64,000 nt of DNA from Bacillota bacterium (GCA_023412855.1 JAEZRJ010000086.1:1-64000); one strand, 5' to 3'; positions 19,639 through 28,959 are shown, counted from the stretch's first letter. Program-made: numbers and translations. Notes: generated from the sequence alone by a model not told the origin.

Positions 19639-20409
19639 TCAACCTCTCTCCACTTTTTTGACCAACTTATCCACAAAAAGAAGGAATATCTTCTCAAAAC
19701 CTACACTCAAAAGAACAATAGTGAATGTCCATGCGAATAAATCCGGCGTCTGCAGATAAATCTTCGCTTCATACAGCTTCTCGCCGATAGAGCCCCTCGG
19801 AATCCCTATCACTTCCGCCGCCACTCCCGCCTTCCAGCACAATCCCAAAGATAAAGAGGCCGCCGTCTTGAAAAAGGGCATGATCTGGGAAAGATATATA
19901 TATCTGAGGCGTTTTCCATAGGGTACTTGAAAGACTTGAGCCATTTCCAGGAGCTGTCCGTCCATCCTCTCTATACCCTCCAGAATGTTCTGATAAACTA
20001 CCGGCAGTACCATAAGAAAGGAAATAACCACCGATAAGTTACGGGAGGGCACCCATATCAATACTAGGATGATGAAGGATGCTACGGGTACCGCTTTTAT
20101 TACCGCGATAAGTGGCCGCATCAGCTCCTTGATAAAAATGTTCACAGAACTGATTCCTGCCAATATCACTCCGGCACACAAAGCCAGTAGGAACCCTCCG
20201 ATAATACGAAGGAGGGAAAAAGCGACGGACTGCCAGAACGAAAAGGTAAACATCAATTGCAGAAATTTAAACAATACAACGGCAGGAGATACCAAAAGTA
20301 TCTCCTGCCCGATAAAGCGCGCCGCTATCTCCCACACGAGCAGCCAAAGCAAAACAGCCCATATTTTTATTTTTGATCTATTTCCCTTGTCTTTCATAGT
20401 AAAAGTCAT
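19639..20409 (-). CDS. ABC importer permease (TauC/SsuC-like)
   Basis: About 256 residues with six predicted membrane helices. The BPD_transp_1 coupling loop appears around EGIERMDGQLLEMAQVFQVP. The start at 20409 is chosen because a strong GGGAGGAGA lies 11 bases upstream. It then overlaps the end of the binding-protein gene by about 30 bases, indicating translational coupling. It forms the membrane channel of the importer with the downstream ATPase. Confidence 0.85.
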   Translation of the reverse strand: MTFTMKDKGNRSKIKIWAVLLWLLVWEIAARFIGQEILLVSPAVVLFKFLQLMFTFSFWQSVAFSLLRIIGGFLLALCAGVILAGISSVNIFIKELMRPLIAVIKAVPVASFIILVLIWVPSRNLSVVISFLMVLPVVYQNILEGIERMDGQLLEMAQVFQVPYGKRLRYIYLSQIMPFFKTAASLSLGLCWKAGVAAEVIGIPRGSIGEKLYEAKIYLQTPDLFAWTFTIVLLSVGFEKIFLLFVDKLVKKVERG

Positions 20410-21511
20410 CAGCCGGAATCTCTCCTCCCACGGACTTCTCATTCTGTTCCAACAATACGCTTAAATATCCCGATAGTTTATTTTTCATTTCCGCGCCCTC
20501 GATAAACGTAATATTGCAGTACGGGAGCGCCTTTTGCGCTACGGCGGCAGGAACGATATCGAACTTCTCGATAAGCTTCGCCGCTTCCTCTGTATTTCCG
20601 TTCACATAGTCTACAGATTTCTTATAGGAATCCATAAAGGCGCTTACTGCCTCGGGATGCTCTTCTATGAAATCGGCTCTCGCCACAACGACTCCGGTAA
20701 GAAGAGCGCTGGGCATCTCCTCATCCTTCTGCAGCTTATCCCACTCCTGCGTCAGATCGAGGGCAATACGTATTGTGTCATTCTGCATCTGCGCCGTGGT
20801 AGCAAAGGGCTGAGGAAGCAGAGCGATTCCTCCGTCTTCAGAAGCCGCAAGAGCAGCCACACATTCCGCATGCTCCGATTTCCACTCTATTGTTATATCC
20901 TTTTCCGGGTCGATTCCATTTTTCATAAGAATATAGTTCAAGGCATATTCCGGGGTCGCACCTTTCCCGCTGGCATATATGGTTTTTCCTTTTAAATCCG
21001 CTGCCGAATGCACCGTATCTCCCGTATCCACAATATAAAGCACGCCCAAGGTATTGATAGCCAGCACCCTTACTTGTCCATCGGTATTGTTATAAAGCAC
21101 CGAAGCGAGATTTGCCGGAACTGCCGCGATATCCGCCTCTCCCTGAACCAGTTTGGGTGTCACCTCATCCGCGGAAGCCGCGATGGTGAACCCATAATCG
21201 TTTCCATTCACAGCACCGGATTCACTTTCATTCATAAGCTCAACCAGGCCCATAGCCGTAGGCCCTTTCAATGCCATAACCCGAACCGGCGTATCTGCGA
21301 TATCTGTTGCATCCGCAGCCTCTTCGGGAGCAGGCTCCTCCTGTGCCTCGGAGGAATCTTCCACCTGAGCCTCTTCACCGGAAGCCTGACTATCAGCCTC
21401 GGCAGTTTTCTCGGGCTGGCTTTGTGCAGAACTTCCCGCTTGGCTTCCGCAGCCGGTTATCAGCGTCAGACACAGAACCAAACTTATAGGTAACATTAAT
21501 AACTTTTTCAT
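20378..21511 (-). CDS. ABC importer substrate-binding lipoprotein (TauA/SsuA/NMT1-like)
   Basis: This 377-residue lipoprotein has a signal peptide ending at LTLITGC, with the cysteine as lipidation site. A low-complexity Glu/Ala/Ser linker (about residues 25-65) spaces the domain from the membrane. The rest is a type 2 periplasmic-binding fold of the SsuA/NMT1 family (ALKGPTAMGLVELM, VQGEADIAAVPANLAS, DLKGKTIYASGKGATPEYAL). It captures substrate for the downstream permease and ATPase. The ligand is unresolved. Confidence 0.88.
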   Translation of the reverse strand: MKKLLMLPISLVLCLTLITGCGSQAGSSAQSQPEKTAEADSQASGEEAQVEDSSEAQEEPAPEEAADATDIADTPVRVMALKGPTAMGLVELMNESESGAVNGNDYGFTIAASADEVTPKLVQGEADIAAVPANLASVLYNNTDGQVRVLAINTLGVLYIVDTGDTVHSAADLKGKTIYASGKGATPEYALNYILMKNGIDPEKDITIEWKSEHAECVAALAASEDGGIALLPQPFATTAQMQNDTIRIALDLTQEWDKLQKDEEMPSALLTGVVVARADFIEEHPEAVSAFMDSYKKSVDYVNGNTEEAAKLIEKFDIVPAAVAQKALPYCNITFIEGAEMKNKLSGYLSVLLEQNEKSVGGEIPADDFYYERQGK

Positions 21512-21534
21512 ACGTCTTCCCTTCTTTACTATTA

Positions 21535-22839
21535 CTAGTTTATTTCCTCAACCCTCATATGAGGCTTGGGGATGTACTGCAGTGCGATTCTATTCTCCGG
21601 CTTGCTGTCACAAAGGTAGATGACCATAAGAAAAAACCATTCCGCCGGCTTCATAATGTAATAAATCAAATCTGCCATAAACGGCGATTTTACATTCTTA
21701 GCAATCGGGTAACCATATTTATCGTAAGCGCCCCTTACTGCTCCATGCAGACGGGGAGTCTTTTCTTCAAGAACCTGTTCAAATGCATTTGCAACGCAAA
21801 GCTGTCTGTTGACGATGACTTCATGTCCGTGCCTCACCCCGAGTCTCAGAGGCTTCACCACTCCCTTATGCCCGCCTGCTGCCACCGTGCATAAATAGTG
21901 CTCGTCGAACATGACATTCTGCGGTGCTACCCTCTTGGACAAGCTCCAATCCGCCGTCTCCGTCCAAGCCTTTATAAAGCTGTCCGGCGCCTGCCCGAAC
22001 AGTATGAGAATCACGATCAAAATTCCCAGAAGCGGAATGGTAAGTACCAGCCCTACGATGGGCCATCTGGAGGAATTCATCAGCCACGACCGGATAAACG
22101 AAAGAGATTCCTTCGTCTGGCTCATATCTGCTGCCTGGAGCTCCCGCCATCTGAATATAAGCTCCTTTATTGTCTTCATCACAATAAGTATGAAATTAAA
22201 TGGCAATAAACTAAAGAACATGCTATCGTATTCCATTTCCCATATTTGCACAATCCAGAGAACGCACTGAACTGCGCCCAGATACATGGCGGCAATGCAG
22301 AAGGTAAGGATTAAGGGCGGCAGCTTTTCCAGCCTGCCGTAACGGGCGATGACGTATCCCAGCATAGAAACCCCGACGATAATTATTATGGTAGGCAGAG
22401 TCTCCGTAAGAACAGGCGAATGCTTCTCGAAATTACGGGCTTCCATCCACCAATCATTGAAGGTTATATTAGAAAAACCCGAAGCTGCGTAAATGATGGA
22501 ATAAACAATTCCAAGAATAATAGTAAGCGCCTCAATCTTCCTGCTGCTAACCGAAAGCTCCAAAGAGGGCTTTCTAAAAAATAAAGCGATCATATTTATT
22601 GCGGTCAATACCAAGGGAATTCCAACAAATATCCAAATAAGAACAAAAACTATAAAGTACATATATAAGTCATCCCGCTCTACCCTATGATTCCATAGTT
22701 CTGTAATGAACACAACAGCCGCCGGGACAGCCAAAAAAACAAAGCTGAGAGCTATGCAAAAAAGCACTGGATGTTTTTTATAATGAAAAATAATTTTTCT
22801 AAACACTTCTTTCATGATATTTTTTAACTTTATATCCAT
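21535..22839 (-). CDS. Polytopic membrane protein (DUF6688-like)
   Basis: This 434-residue integral membrane protein has about seven or eight predicted helices in the first 300 residues. A conserved-looking soluble stretch follows (YLCTVAAGGHKGVVKPLRLG, then RHGHEVIVNRQLCVANAFE). A last membrane segment precedes the C-terminus. The soluble stretch matches what I remember of the DUF6688 family, of unknown function; this is memory, not a search. It is transcribed just ahead of the ABC importer with a 23-base gap and may be co-transcribed with it. Confidence 0.65.
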   Translation of the reverse strand: MDIKLKNIMKEVFRKIIFHYKKHPVLFCIALSFVFLAVPAAVVFITELWNHRVERDDLYMYFIVFVLIWIFVGIPLVLTAINMIALFFRKPSLELSVSSRKIEALTIILGIVYSIIYAASGFSNITFNDWWMEARNFEKHSPVLTETLPTIIIIVGVSMLGYVIARYGRLEKLPPLILTFCIAAMYLGAVQCVLWIVQIWEMEYDSMFFSLLPFNFILIVMKTIKELIFRWRELQAADMSQTKESLSFIRSWLMNSSRWPIVGLVLTIPLLGILIVILILFGQAPDSFIKAWTETADWSLSKRVAPQNVMFDEHYLCTVAAGGHKGVVKPLRLGVRHGHEVIVNRQLCVANAFEQVLEEKTPRLHGAVRGAYDKYGYPIAKNVKSPFMADLIYYIMKPAEWFFLMVIYLCDSKPENRIALQYIPKPHMRVEEIN

Positions 22840-23020
22840 TGCAATGCTTCTCCCCTATTATGTTAAAAATTTATAAAACTTTTATTACTTTTAAATATTA
22901 CCACATAAAGCAATAAAATGAAAGAAAAGGGAAATCTTTGAATTGCTTAAAGTATTAGAATATTTTATTATAATAATTATATAGTAAGAAAATAATTTTA
23001 AAATAAATAAATTATTAGTT

Positions 23021-23087
23021 TATTGATAAAATTTATCAATAGCAGGAAATTATTAGCAATAGGCAATCTGCCCAGTTATAATATAAT
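23021..23087 (+). promoter_or_regulatory. Fur-like palindrome and promoter of the P-type ATPase locus
   Basis: A perfect 10-1-10 palindrome at 23021-23041 is centred on TGATAAA-A-TTTATCA. This differs by one base per half from the 7-1-7 Fur/PerR-type core TGATAAT-N-ATTATCA. A TATAAT hexamer lies at 23077-23082 and again at 23082-23087, with a TTAGCA-like -35 near 23053. The palindrome thus sits just upstream of the -35 region. The sequence is direct; the regulator is inferred. Confidence 0.5.
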
Positions 23088-23126
23088 GACACCGATCATT
23101 TGTTATTTTACTAAGGAGGAAGAGAA

Positions 23127-23207
23127 ATGAAGCACCATAAATATTGGGCGTGGGCGATGGTATTCTGCCTTATAATGACAATATACACCGGACATAAACA
23201 CAAATAA
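23127..23207 (+). CDS. 26-residue membrane microprotein
   Basis: A short frame starts with ATG at 23127, 6 bases after a near-perfect AAGGAGGAAG site. The peptide is a basic N-terminus (MKHHKYW), one hydrophobic segment (AWAMVFCLIMTIY) and a basic tail (TGHKHK). It looks like a single-pass membrane microprotein. The next gene starts 24 bases later with its own RBS. Histidines at both ends could bind metal. I believe similar peptides precede DUF6110-like genes in related genomes, but cannot verify that here. The ribosome site makes translation likely. Confidence 0.6.
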   Translation: MKHHKYWAWAMVFCLIMTIYTGHKHK

Positions 23208-23231
23208 TTACGAAAGAGGAGGTATTTAAAA

Positions 23232-23501
23232 ATGCTCGAATGTTTAAAAAAAATTGATGCGAAAAAAACGGGAATTTTTGCGGCGGGAGTTTTATTCGGA
23301 ACTGCTGGAATTAAAATACTCTCGAGCAAGGATGCGAAGAAAGTATATACAAACTGTACGGCTGCAGTTTTGCGGGCAAAGGAATGCCTGCTGCAGACAG
23401 TCACTACTGTTCAGGAAAACGCTGAGGACATTTTAGCTGAAGCGAAACAAATAAATGAAGACAGAACGTCCGGGGAAGAAATTGCCGACGGCGAAGAATA
23501 A
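23232..23501 (+). CDS. DUF6110-like small protein
   Basis: An 89-residue protein with a hydrophobic N-terminal segment (IFAAGVLFGTAGIKIL), then SSKDAKKVYTNCTAAVLRAK and an acidic helical tail, the layout of YtxH/DUF6110-type proteins. GAGGAGG precedes the ATG. It lies between the microprotein and the P-type ATPase gene. Its place suggests an accessory or regulatory role for the pump, but no function is known to me. Confidence 0.7.
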   Translation: MLECLKKIDAKKTGIFAAGVLFGTAGIKILSSKDAKKVYTNCTAAVLRAKECLLQTVTTVQENAEDILAEAKQINEDRTSGEEIADGEE

Positions 23502-23555
23502 ACCTAAGGGCTGCGACAAAAGCAGATAAACGGTTACTATTTACAGTGTTGTTAT

Positions 23556-23594
23556 GAACAGTAATACTTTGAACAGTAATACTTTGAACAGTAA
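23556..23594. repeat. 15-bp tandem repeat, 2.6 copies
   Basis: The unit GAACAGTAATACTTT occurs twice exactly and then partly (GAACAGTAA). It lies between the DUF6110-like gene and the hairpin ahead of the ATPase. Too short and too few copies for a CRISPR; it may be replication slippage of an element related to the TGAACAGTAA arm at 27282-27291. Confidence 0.7.
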
Positions 23595-23630
23595 AAACAA
23601 AAATAGGAGTACTTTCCTATTAAATAAAAA

Positions 23631-23660
23631 ACGCCTACAGAACTTCTGTAGGTGTTTTTT
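23631..23660 (+). terminator. Intercistronic terminator/attenuator before the P-type ATPase
   Basis: A stem ACGCCTACAG/CTGTAGGTGT (one G-T pair) with a five-base loop runs directly into six T's. The ATPase ribosome site AAAGGAG begins 2 bases later. A terminator this close to the next start suggests that only part of the transcripts reach the pump gene, or that readthrough is regulated. Confidence 0.7.
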
Positions 23661-23674
23661 GAAAGGAGAACACA

Positions 23675-25750
23675 TTGAGGTTTATAATTAAACATGAGAT
23701 AAAAGGCCGTATGCGCATCCATGCCGGTACCAATAAAATGACATATGAACAGGCAGATACTCTTCTATACTATCTGCATAATTTAAAAAATGTCACTTAT
23801 GCCAAGGTATATGACAGAACCGGCGGTGCGGCTATTTCCTATGTAGGCTCCAGGGATGATATGATAAAAGCACTTAAGGATTTCCGTTATGAAAAGGTAG
23901 CGGTTCCTTCAAGCGTTTTGGAAAATTCAGGAAGAGAGTTAAATGCCAAATACCAAGAAAAGCTGGTAAACAAAGTACTCTTCCATTATGGAAGAAAACT
24001 GTTTCTTCCCTATCCCCTCAGGGTATGCTATACCGGAATCAAATCTATAAAATACATATATGGGGGCATAAAATCGCTTTCCAAGGGAAGGGTCGAAGTA
24101 TCGGTTCTGGATGCCACAGCTATCGGAGTATCTGTCTTGCGAAACGACATAGAAACCGCCGGTTCGATTATGTTTCTCTTGGGTATCGGCGAGCTTTTAG
24201 AAGAATGGACTCACAAAAAGTCGGTAGGCGACCTCGCCAGAAGTATGGCACTTAATATCGATAAGGTCTGGCTCGTTAAAAATGGTCAGGAAATATTAGT
24301 TCCATCCACAGACATCGAAGCGGAGGATAAGGTTCTGGTGCATATGGGAAATGTGATTCCTTTTGACGGAGAGGTTTTTGCGGGAGAAGCGATGGTAAAT
24401 CAATCTTCCCTTACCGGAGAATCCGTACCGGTAAGGAAATGCAAAGACAGCTATGTATATGCGGGTACCGTGGTAGAAGAAGGCGAGCTTACCATTATGG
24501 TAAAAGAAACGAAGAATACTACCAAGTTCCAAAAAATCGTAACAATGATTGAAGAGTCAGAAAAATTAAAATCTGCTTTGGAAAGCAAGGCTGCCCATCT
24601 GGCAGATAAGCTGGTCCCTTATACCCTTGGAGGCACTGCCCTTACCTATCTTTTGACAAGAAATGTGACGAAAGCATTGGCAATATTAATGGTAGACTTC
24701 TCCTGTGCCCTGAAACTTTGTATGCCGATATCCGTTCTGTCAGCCATCCGTGAGGCCAGCCTTTACAATATCACCGTAAAAGGCGGCAAATACCTGGAGG
24801 CCATAGCGAAAGCAGATACTATTGTCTTCGATAAGACCGGTACCCTGACCAAGGCCCAGCCCACCGTTATCAATGTGGTTTCTTTTAATGGGGATTCTCC
24901 CGACGAGTTGCTTCGGATGGCTGCCTGCATGGAAGAGCACTTTCCTCATTCCATGGCTAAGGCCGTAGTAAACGCCGCCAGAGAAAGGAATCTGGAGCAT
25001 GAAGAAATGCACTCTAAGGTAGATTATATTGTCGCACACGGCATTTCTACTTTAATAGGAGATAAAAAGGCGATTATCGGCAGCCACCACTTCGTGTTCG
25101 AGGATGAAGGCTGCGAGCTACCCCAGGGTACGGAGGAGAAATTCCTTAATTTGCCCGAGGAACAATCCCACCTATACCTTGCCATAGACAACAAACTGGC
25201 AGGAGTCATCTGCATAGAAGATCCTCTCAGGGAAGAAGCCGAGGGAATCATCAACTCTCTGAAAAAAGCCGGAATAAACAAGATCGTCATGATGACCGGC
25301 GATAACGAACGTACTGCTGCCTCCATCGCAAAGATGGTGGGTGTAGATGAATACTATTCGGAGGTGCTTCCTGAAGACAAGGCGAAATATGTTGAAAAAG
25401 AAAAAGCTGAGGGAAAAAAGGTGATTATGGTAGGGGACGGCATTAACGATTCTCCCGCCCTATCTGCCGCCGATGTAGGAATAGCTATCAGTGACGGAGC
25501 AGAAATTGCCAGAGAAATCGCAGATATCATTATCGGCGAAGACAACCTCTTCGGAGTGGTTACCTTGAAGCTGCTTAGTGACAGCCTGATGAAACGCATC
25601 GGTAAGAACTATCGCTTCATCGTCGGCTTTAACTCCGGATTGATCGCTCTGGGAGCCGGAGGTGTCCTGCAGCCCGCAACCTCTGCGCTGCTGCACAACA
25701 CCTCCACGCTGGCCGTGAGCGTAAAGAGCATGAGAAATTTACTGGAATAA
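23675..25750 (+). CDS. P1B-type heavy-metal-transporting ATPase, noncanonical SCALK motif
   Basis: This 691-residue pump uses a TTG start at 23675, 6 bases after AAAGGAG. The N-terminus is a degenerate HMA-like fold (KGRMRIHAG...) without a CxxC metal site. Actuator motif LTGES, phosphorylation motif DKTGTLT, an HP motif (EEHFPHSMA) and the hinge GDGINDSPAL are all intact. The membrane metal-site helix that usually reads CPC or SPC here reads FSCALKLCMP, so a single Cys-Ala-Leu-Lys replaces the normal pair. Metal specificity therefore cannot be assigned to Cu, Zn or Cd by rule. The Fur-like site upstream hints at iron or manganese efflux. Confidence 0.88.
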   Translation: MRFIIKHEIKGRMRIHAGTNKMTYEQADTLLYYLHNLKNVTYAKVYDRTGGAAISYVGSRDDMIKALKDFRYEKVAVPSSVLENSGRELNAKYQEKLVNKVLFHYGRKLFLPYPLRVCYTGIKSIKYIYGGIKSLSKGRVEVSVLDATAIGVSVLRNDIETAGSIMFLLGIGELLEEWTHKKSVGDLARSMALNIDKVWLVKNGQEILVPSTDIEAEDKVLVHMGNVIPFDGEVFAGEAMVNQSSLTGESVPVRKCKDSYVYAGTVVEEGELTIMVKETKNTTKFQKIVTMIEESEKLKSALESKAAHLADKLVPYTLGGTALTYLLTRNVTKALAILMVDFSCALKLCMPISVLSAIREASLYNITVKGGKYLEAIAKADTIVFDKTGTLTKAQPTVINVVSFNGDSPDELLRMAACMEEHFPHSMAKAVVNAARERNLEHEEMHSKVDYIVAHGISTLIGDKKAIIGSHHFVFEDEGCELPQGTEEKFLNLPEEQSHLYLAIDNKLAGVICIEDPLREEAEGIINSLKKAGINKIVMMTGDNERTAASIAKMVGVDEYYSEVLPEDKAKYVEKEKAEGKKVIMVGDGINDSPALSAADVGIAISDGAEIAREIADIIIGEDNLFGVVTLKLLSDSLMKRIGKNYRFIVGFNSGLIALGAGGVLQPATSALLHNTSTLAVSVKSMRNLLE

Positions 25751-25751
25751 A

Positions 25752-26939
25752 TTAAAGTTCTTTGGCGAATTGTTTACCGAATTCCACACAAGAAGCAAGC
25801 CCTTCTTCATCCGGAACCCAGAGCAGGCGCAGACCGTCATTGACGATTTCAAAGCCTCCTTCACCGAGAGCCTTCGTCAATTGCTTCACCGACTCGCCAC
25901 TCCAGCCGTAGCTTCCAAAAGCTGCGGCTTTTTTGTTTTTAAGCTTAAGGCCTTTCATCATCTCGAGAATGCCTCCCATGGAAAAGAGCAGTCCGTTGTT
26001 AATGGTGGAGGAGCCTGCAAGAACGGCTTTGGAGCGAAATACCTCGGTAATAATATCGTTCTTATCCTCCTTCGCAGCATTCATCAGCTTGACCGTTATC
26101 GAGGAATCGGCCTGACGGATTCCCTCCGCTATGGCCTCAGCCATTTTACGGGTGGAATTCCACATGGTATCATAAACTAATGTAACCTGATTTTCCTGAT
26201 AATTATCCGCCCACTTTAAATAGCTTTCGATAATCTGAGCCGGATTCTCCTTCCAGATTACTCCATGACTGGTACAAATCATATCTACCGGAAGGTTAAG
26301 AGCTAAGACCTCTTTGATTTTTTTCATAACGAGAGGACTGAAGGGCGTAAGGATATTCGCATAATATTTCAATGCCTCCGCAAAAAGCTCCGCCTCATCC
26401 ACAGCATCGTTATAAAGAGACTCTGTTGCAAAATGCTGACCAAAGGCATCGTTGCTGAAAAGGATATTTTCCCCCGTCATATAAGTCATCATACTATCCG
26501 GCCAATGAAGCATGGGAGCTTCCACGAAAACCAGCTTGCTTTCACCAATATCCAGAGAATCTCCGGTCTTAACAGTAACAAAATTCCATTCCTGATGATA
26601 ATGACCCTTTATTATTTTCACACCGTTCGCCGTACAATAAATGGGAGTATCCGGAATCTCTCTCATCAATTCGGGCAATGCGCCGCTATGATCGATTTCG
26701 TTGTGGTTCATAATAATATAGTCGATTTTCTTTAAATCAATTTCCTGCTTTAGCCTGGTTACGAACTCTTTGTCATAGGGCTGCCATACCGTATCGATCA
26801 GCACTGTCTTTTGGTCTCTGATTAAATAAGAATTGTAGGAAGAGCCTCTGTGGGTGGAATACTCATCCCCGTGAAATTTCACAAGCTCCCAGTCCGTTTT
26901 TCCTACCCAGCTTACTTTATCGGTTAATTTCTTTCCCAT
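25752..26939 (-). CDS. FprA-type flavodiiron protein
   Basis: This 395-residue A-type flavoprotein has an N-terminal metallo-beta-lactamase-like diiron domain with H-N-E-I-D-H near residue 79, HW in APMLHWPDSM, SNDAFGQH and TSHGVIW as metal-ligand regions. A C-terminal flavodoxin domain binds FMN (VYDTMWNSTRKMAEAI; GSSTINNG; FGSYGWSGES). These enzymes reduce oxygen to water or NO to N2O in anaerobes. A TAA of the convergent ATPase gene almost touches its stop. AAGGAGG precedes the start. With the hemerythrin operon it indicates defence against oxygen or nitrosative stress. Confidence 0.94.
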   Translation of the reverse strand: MGKKLTDKVSWVGKTDWELVKFHGDEYSTHRGSSYNSYLIRDQKTVLIDTVWQPYDKEFVTRLKQEIDLKKIDYIIMNHNEIDHSGALPELMREIPDTPIYCTANGVKIIKGHYHQEWNFVTVKTGDSLDIGESKLVFVEAPMLHWPDSMMTYMTGENILFSNDAFGQHFATESLYNDAVDEAELFAEALKYYANILTPFSPLVMKKIKEVLALNLPVDMICTSHGVIWKENPAQIIESYLKWADNYQENQVTLVYDTMWNSTRKMAEAIAEGIRQADSSITVKLMNAAKEDKNDIITEVFRSKAVLAGSSTINNGLLFSMGGILEMMKGLKLKNKKAAAFGSYGWSGESVKQLTKALGEGGFEIVNDGLRLLWVPDEEGLASCVEFGKQFAKEL

Positions 26940-27451
26940 AAAATACCTCCTTTTTTCTTTCCTTTTTATACTTTCCGTTTTTCTTATATTTAATCATACC
27001 TGAAATCCTTGGCGGGTACAAGTTCTATCAGATAATATCGTTAGTTTTACCTTTAAGTAAATGACGGGACATTTAATACTTTTAAGAAGGTCCTCCTGAT
27101 TCGCACCTTTCATCCATCAACCATCATAAATGGGGGTTCTGAAGTTACTGTTCACACAGTGGCTTAACATTTGCTGTTAAGCTACGTAAGAACGTGATGC
27201 AAGAGATGATTTTTGCTTCGCGGAGCGAATTTTATATGCAAATTTTTACATTGCAGAAGTCATTCGTTACTGAGAACGGAGTGAACAGTAACTTTCTGAA
27301 TTTCGGGTCATAATCGTCCATAGATAGCTTACTTGTAAACAACGAATATAAAAAGTATAATATATTTAAAAATATCCGCATCGAATATAAAAGAAGATGT
27401 TTGCCTGCTGAAATACTTATTATCTCATAAAACAAGAAAGGGGGGTATACC
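26940..27451. other. 512-base intergenic stretch with a bounded inverted-repeat element
   Basis: No open frame of note. It holds a 156-bp unit bounded by inverted arms (27141-27155 and 27281-27296). Inside is a perfect hairpin GCTTAACA-N5-TGTTAAGC at 27162-27182. The last 30 bases carry the AAGGGGGG site of the AraC-like gene. Confidence 0.5.
27141..27296. repeat. Inverted-repeat-bounded element (MITE-like)
   Basis: The left arm GAAGTTACTGTTCAC is repeated in inverted form at 27281-27296 with one extra T. The interior has a second stem. Size and structure fit a short noncoding palindromic element. Similar but looser arms with GTTAC and GCTGAA occur at 48848-48922. Confidence 0.4.
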
Positions 27452-28279
27452 GTGCTTATTCATAGTGATAAGGCTTTCAATATAAGTCCGCCGCATATAC
27501 TGCTCAATAAATATGTTCTTTTTTATAATATAGTTTTTCCAACGCCAAATATATTCGTAGAACATTATACGCTTATGCCTGATGCTTGTGGTACATTATC
27601 TCTCACCTTTGATGGAAAAGATATTCTGGCTGAATTATGGGGAGCTTCTGTAACTCCTACCTTGCTTGGAGCCGAACCTAACAAATATCGTGTTATGCTG
27701 CTGATACAGCTCTCCCCCTATGGTCTGTACCAAATAACGCATCGTCATCAAGCTGAATTTGCAGATAAACGTTTATTGCTGGAAAGTGTTGATAAAAAGC
27801 TTTTTACTTCTCTTTGCTGCGCTTTTGAAACTGCAAGCAATATATCGGAATTATTCAGTATGTGCGATAAGATTTTATATAGCCGCATGGAGCATTGCGT
27901 TGTTTCAGACGCGCTATTTTCCGCAGCAAGAAAAATTTCGGATAATCAAGGTCAAATACCTGTCGCTGAACTTGCCAAAAAGGTTGGCTATAGTGAAAGA
28001 CATTTGAACCGCCTTTTCTTAATGCAAATAGGTATGAATGTCAAAAGCTATACTCGTCTTGTTCGTTTTAACTATGTGCTTAGTAATATACAAAAATCGC
28101 CATACTTTTTTTCGGCATTATCACAACAAGCCGGATATTTCGATCAACCCCATTTTGACAAGGATTTCAAAGCAATTAGCGGTGTTACTCCTCAAAATTA
28201 TTTGAAAACCATGTCTGATTTTTACTATGATGCTTCAGAGGTATCCACTATGCTATCACTAAGGAGGGATAGCATATGA
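27452..28279 (+). CDS. AraC family transcriptional regulator
   Basis: A 275-residue protein with GTG start at 27452 after an AAGGGGGG site. The N-terminal 165 residues form an unrecognised sensing domain. The C-terminal 100 residues carry two AraC helix-turn-helix motifs (IPVAELAKKVGYSERHLNRLF, split across helices, and ALSQQAGYFDQPHFDKDFK) with the family ending GVTPQNYL. It overlaps the next start by 4 bases (ATGA), so it probably regulates and is co-translated with the glyoxalase-fold protein. The ligand is unknown. Confidence 0.87.
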   Translation: MLIHSDKAFNISPPHILLNKYVLFYNIVFPTPNIFVEHYTLMPDACGTLSLTFDGKDILAELWGASVTPTLLGAEPNKYRVMLLIQLSPYGLYQITHRHQAEFADKRLLLESVDKKLFTSLCCAFETASNISELFSMCDKILYSRMEHCVVSDALFSAARKISDNQGQIPVAELAKKVGYSERHLNRLFLMQIGMNVKSYTRLVRFNYVLSNIQKSPYFFSALSQQAGYFDQPHFDKDFKAISGVTPQNYLKTMSDFYYDASEVSTMLSLRRDSI

Positions 28280-28734
28280 AATATCAAGGTTGCTTATTAG
28301 CGGTTAATGACATGACCGCATCAAAAAATTTCTATGAAAAGGTGCTTCATCAAAAGATTTTGATGGACATTGGTGTACACGTCACTTTTGAGGGATTTTC
28401 TCTACAACAGGGATATGCCGAGCTGATTGGCATTCCGGCAGACAGCATCCGGCAGCAGTCACATAATTTTCAAGTCTATTTTCAGGTGGAAGATCTGGAT
28501 ACTGCGTATGCCGATCTAAAACGGATACCCAGCTTGTTATGGCTACATGAGATAAGAGAATATCCATGGGGGCAGCGTGCCATTCGGCTCTATGACCCGG
28601 ACAAGCATATTGTGGAAATTGCAGAGGATATGGATGTCGTTATCAAGCGCTTCCTTAGACAGGGCATGTCTGTTGAGGAAGTTGCCGAGCGCACCATGTT
28701 CCCTCTTGAAATCGTGAAACAATATGCGGGCTGA
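28276..28734 (+). CDS. Glyoxalase/bleomycin-resistance fold protein with C-terminal helical tail
   Basis: This 152-residue protein has a vicinal-oxygen-chelate domain (residues 1-118; start LLAVNDMTASKNFYEKVL; end IRLYDPDKHIVEIAED). A tail of about 34 residues, RQGMSVEEVAERTMFPLEIV, resembles a helix-turn-helix. Translationally coupled to the AraC gene by a 4-base overlap. Such proteins act as lyases, dioxygenases or drug-binding proteins. The tail suggests a ligand-sensing variant, which is inference. Confidence 0.8.
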   Translation: MKYQGCLLAVNDMTASKNFYEKVLHQKILMDIGVHVTFEGFSLQQGYAELIGIPADSIRQQSHNFQVYFQVEDLDTAYADLKRIPSLLWLHEIREYPWGQRAIRLYDPDKHIVEIAEDMDVVIKRFLRQGMSVEEVAERTMFPLEIVKQYAG

Positions 28735-28758
28735 TTTCACCCTATAAAGAATATCCCG

Positions 28759-28795
28759 AACAGCGGTTTTGATTTTATTGGAACCGCTGTTTTCA
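28759..28795. terminator. Terminator after the glyoxalase-fold gene
   Basis: A 10-bp perfect stem AACAGCGGTT/AACCGCTGTT with a 13-base loop is followed by TTTT. It lies 25 bases after the stop. Confidence 0.75.
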
Positions 28796-28959
28796 GGTTT
28801 ATTAATATACATGAAATCACTGTTAGACTTTTTATTTTGATTATATGTCTTATTTTCCAGTTGTTCTACCCGGCTTGCTGCAATGTTTTCAAAAATTATA
28901 TAGTGATAATAGATTCGTCGCTGTCAAATTCACCACTGGAGAAAAGTATAGAGCCTAGT

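Noticed and set aside
23556..23594. Repeat array as possible CRISPR
   Set aside because: Units are 15 bases, tandem without spacers and fewer than three; no cas genes in the window.
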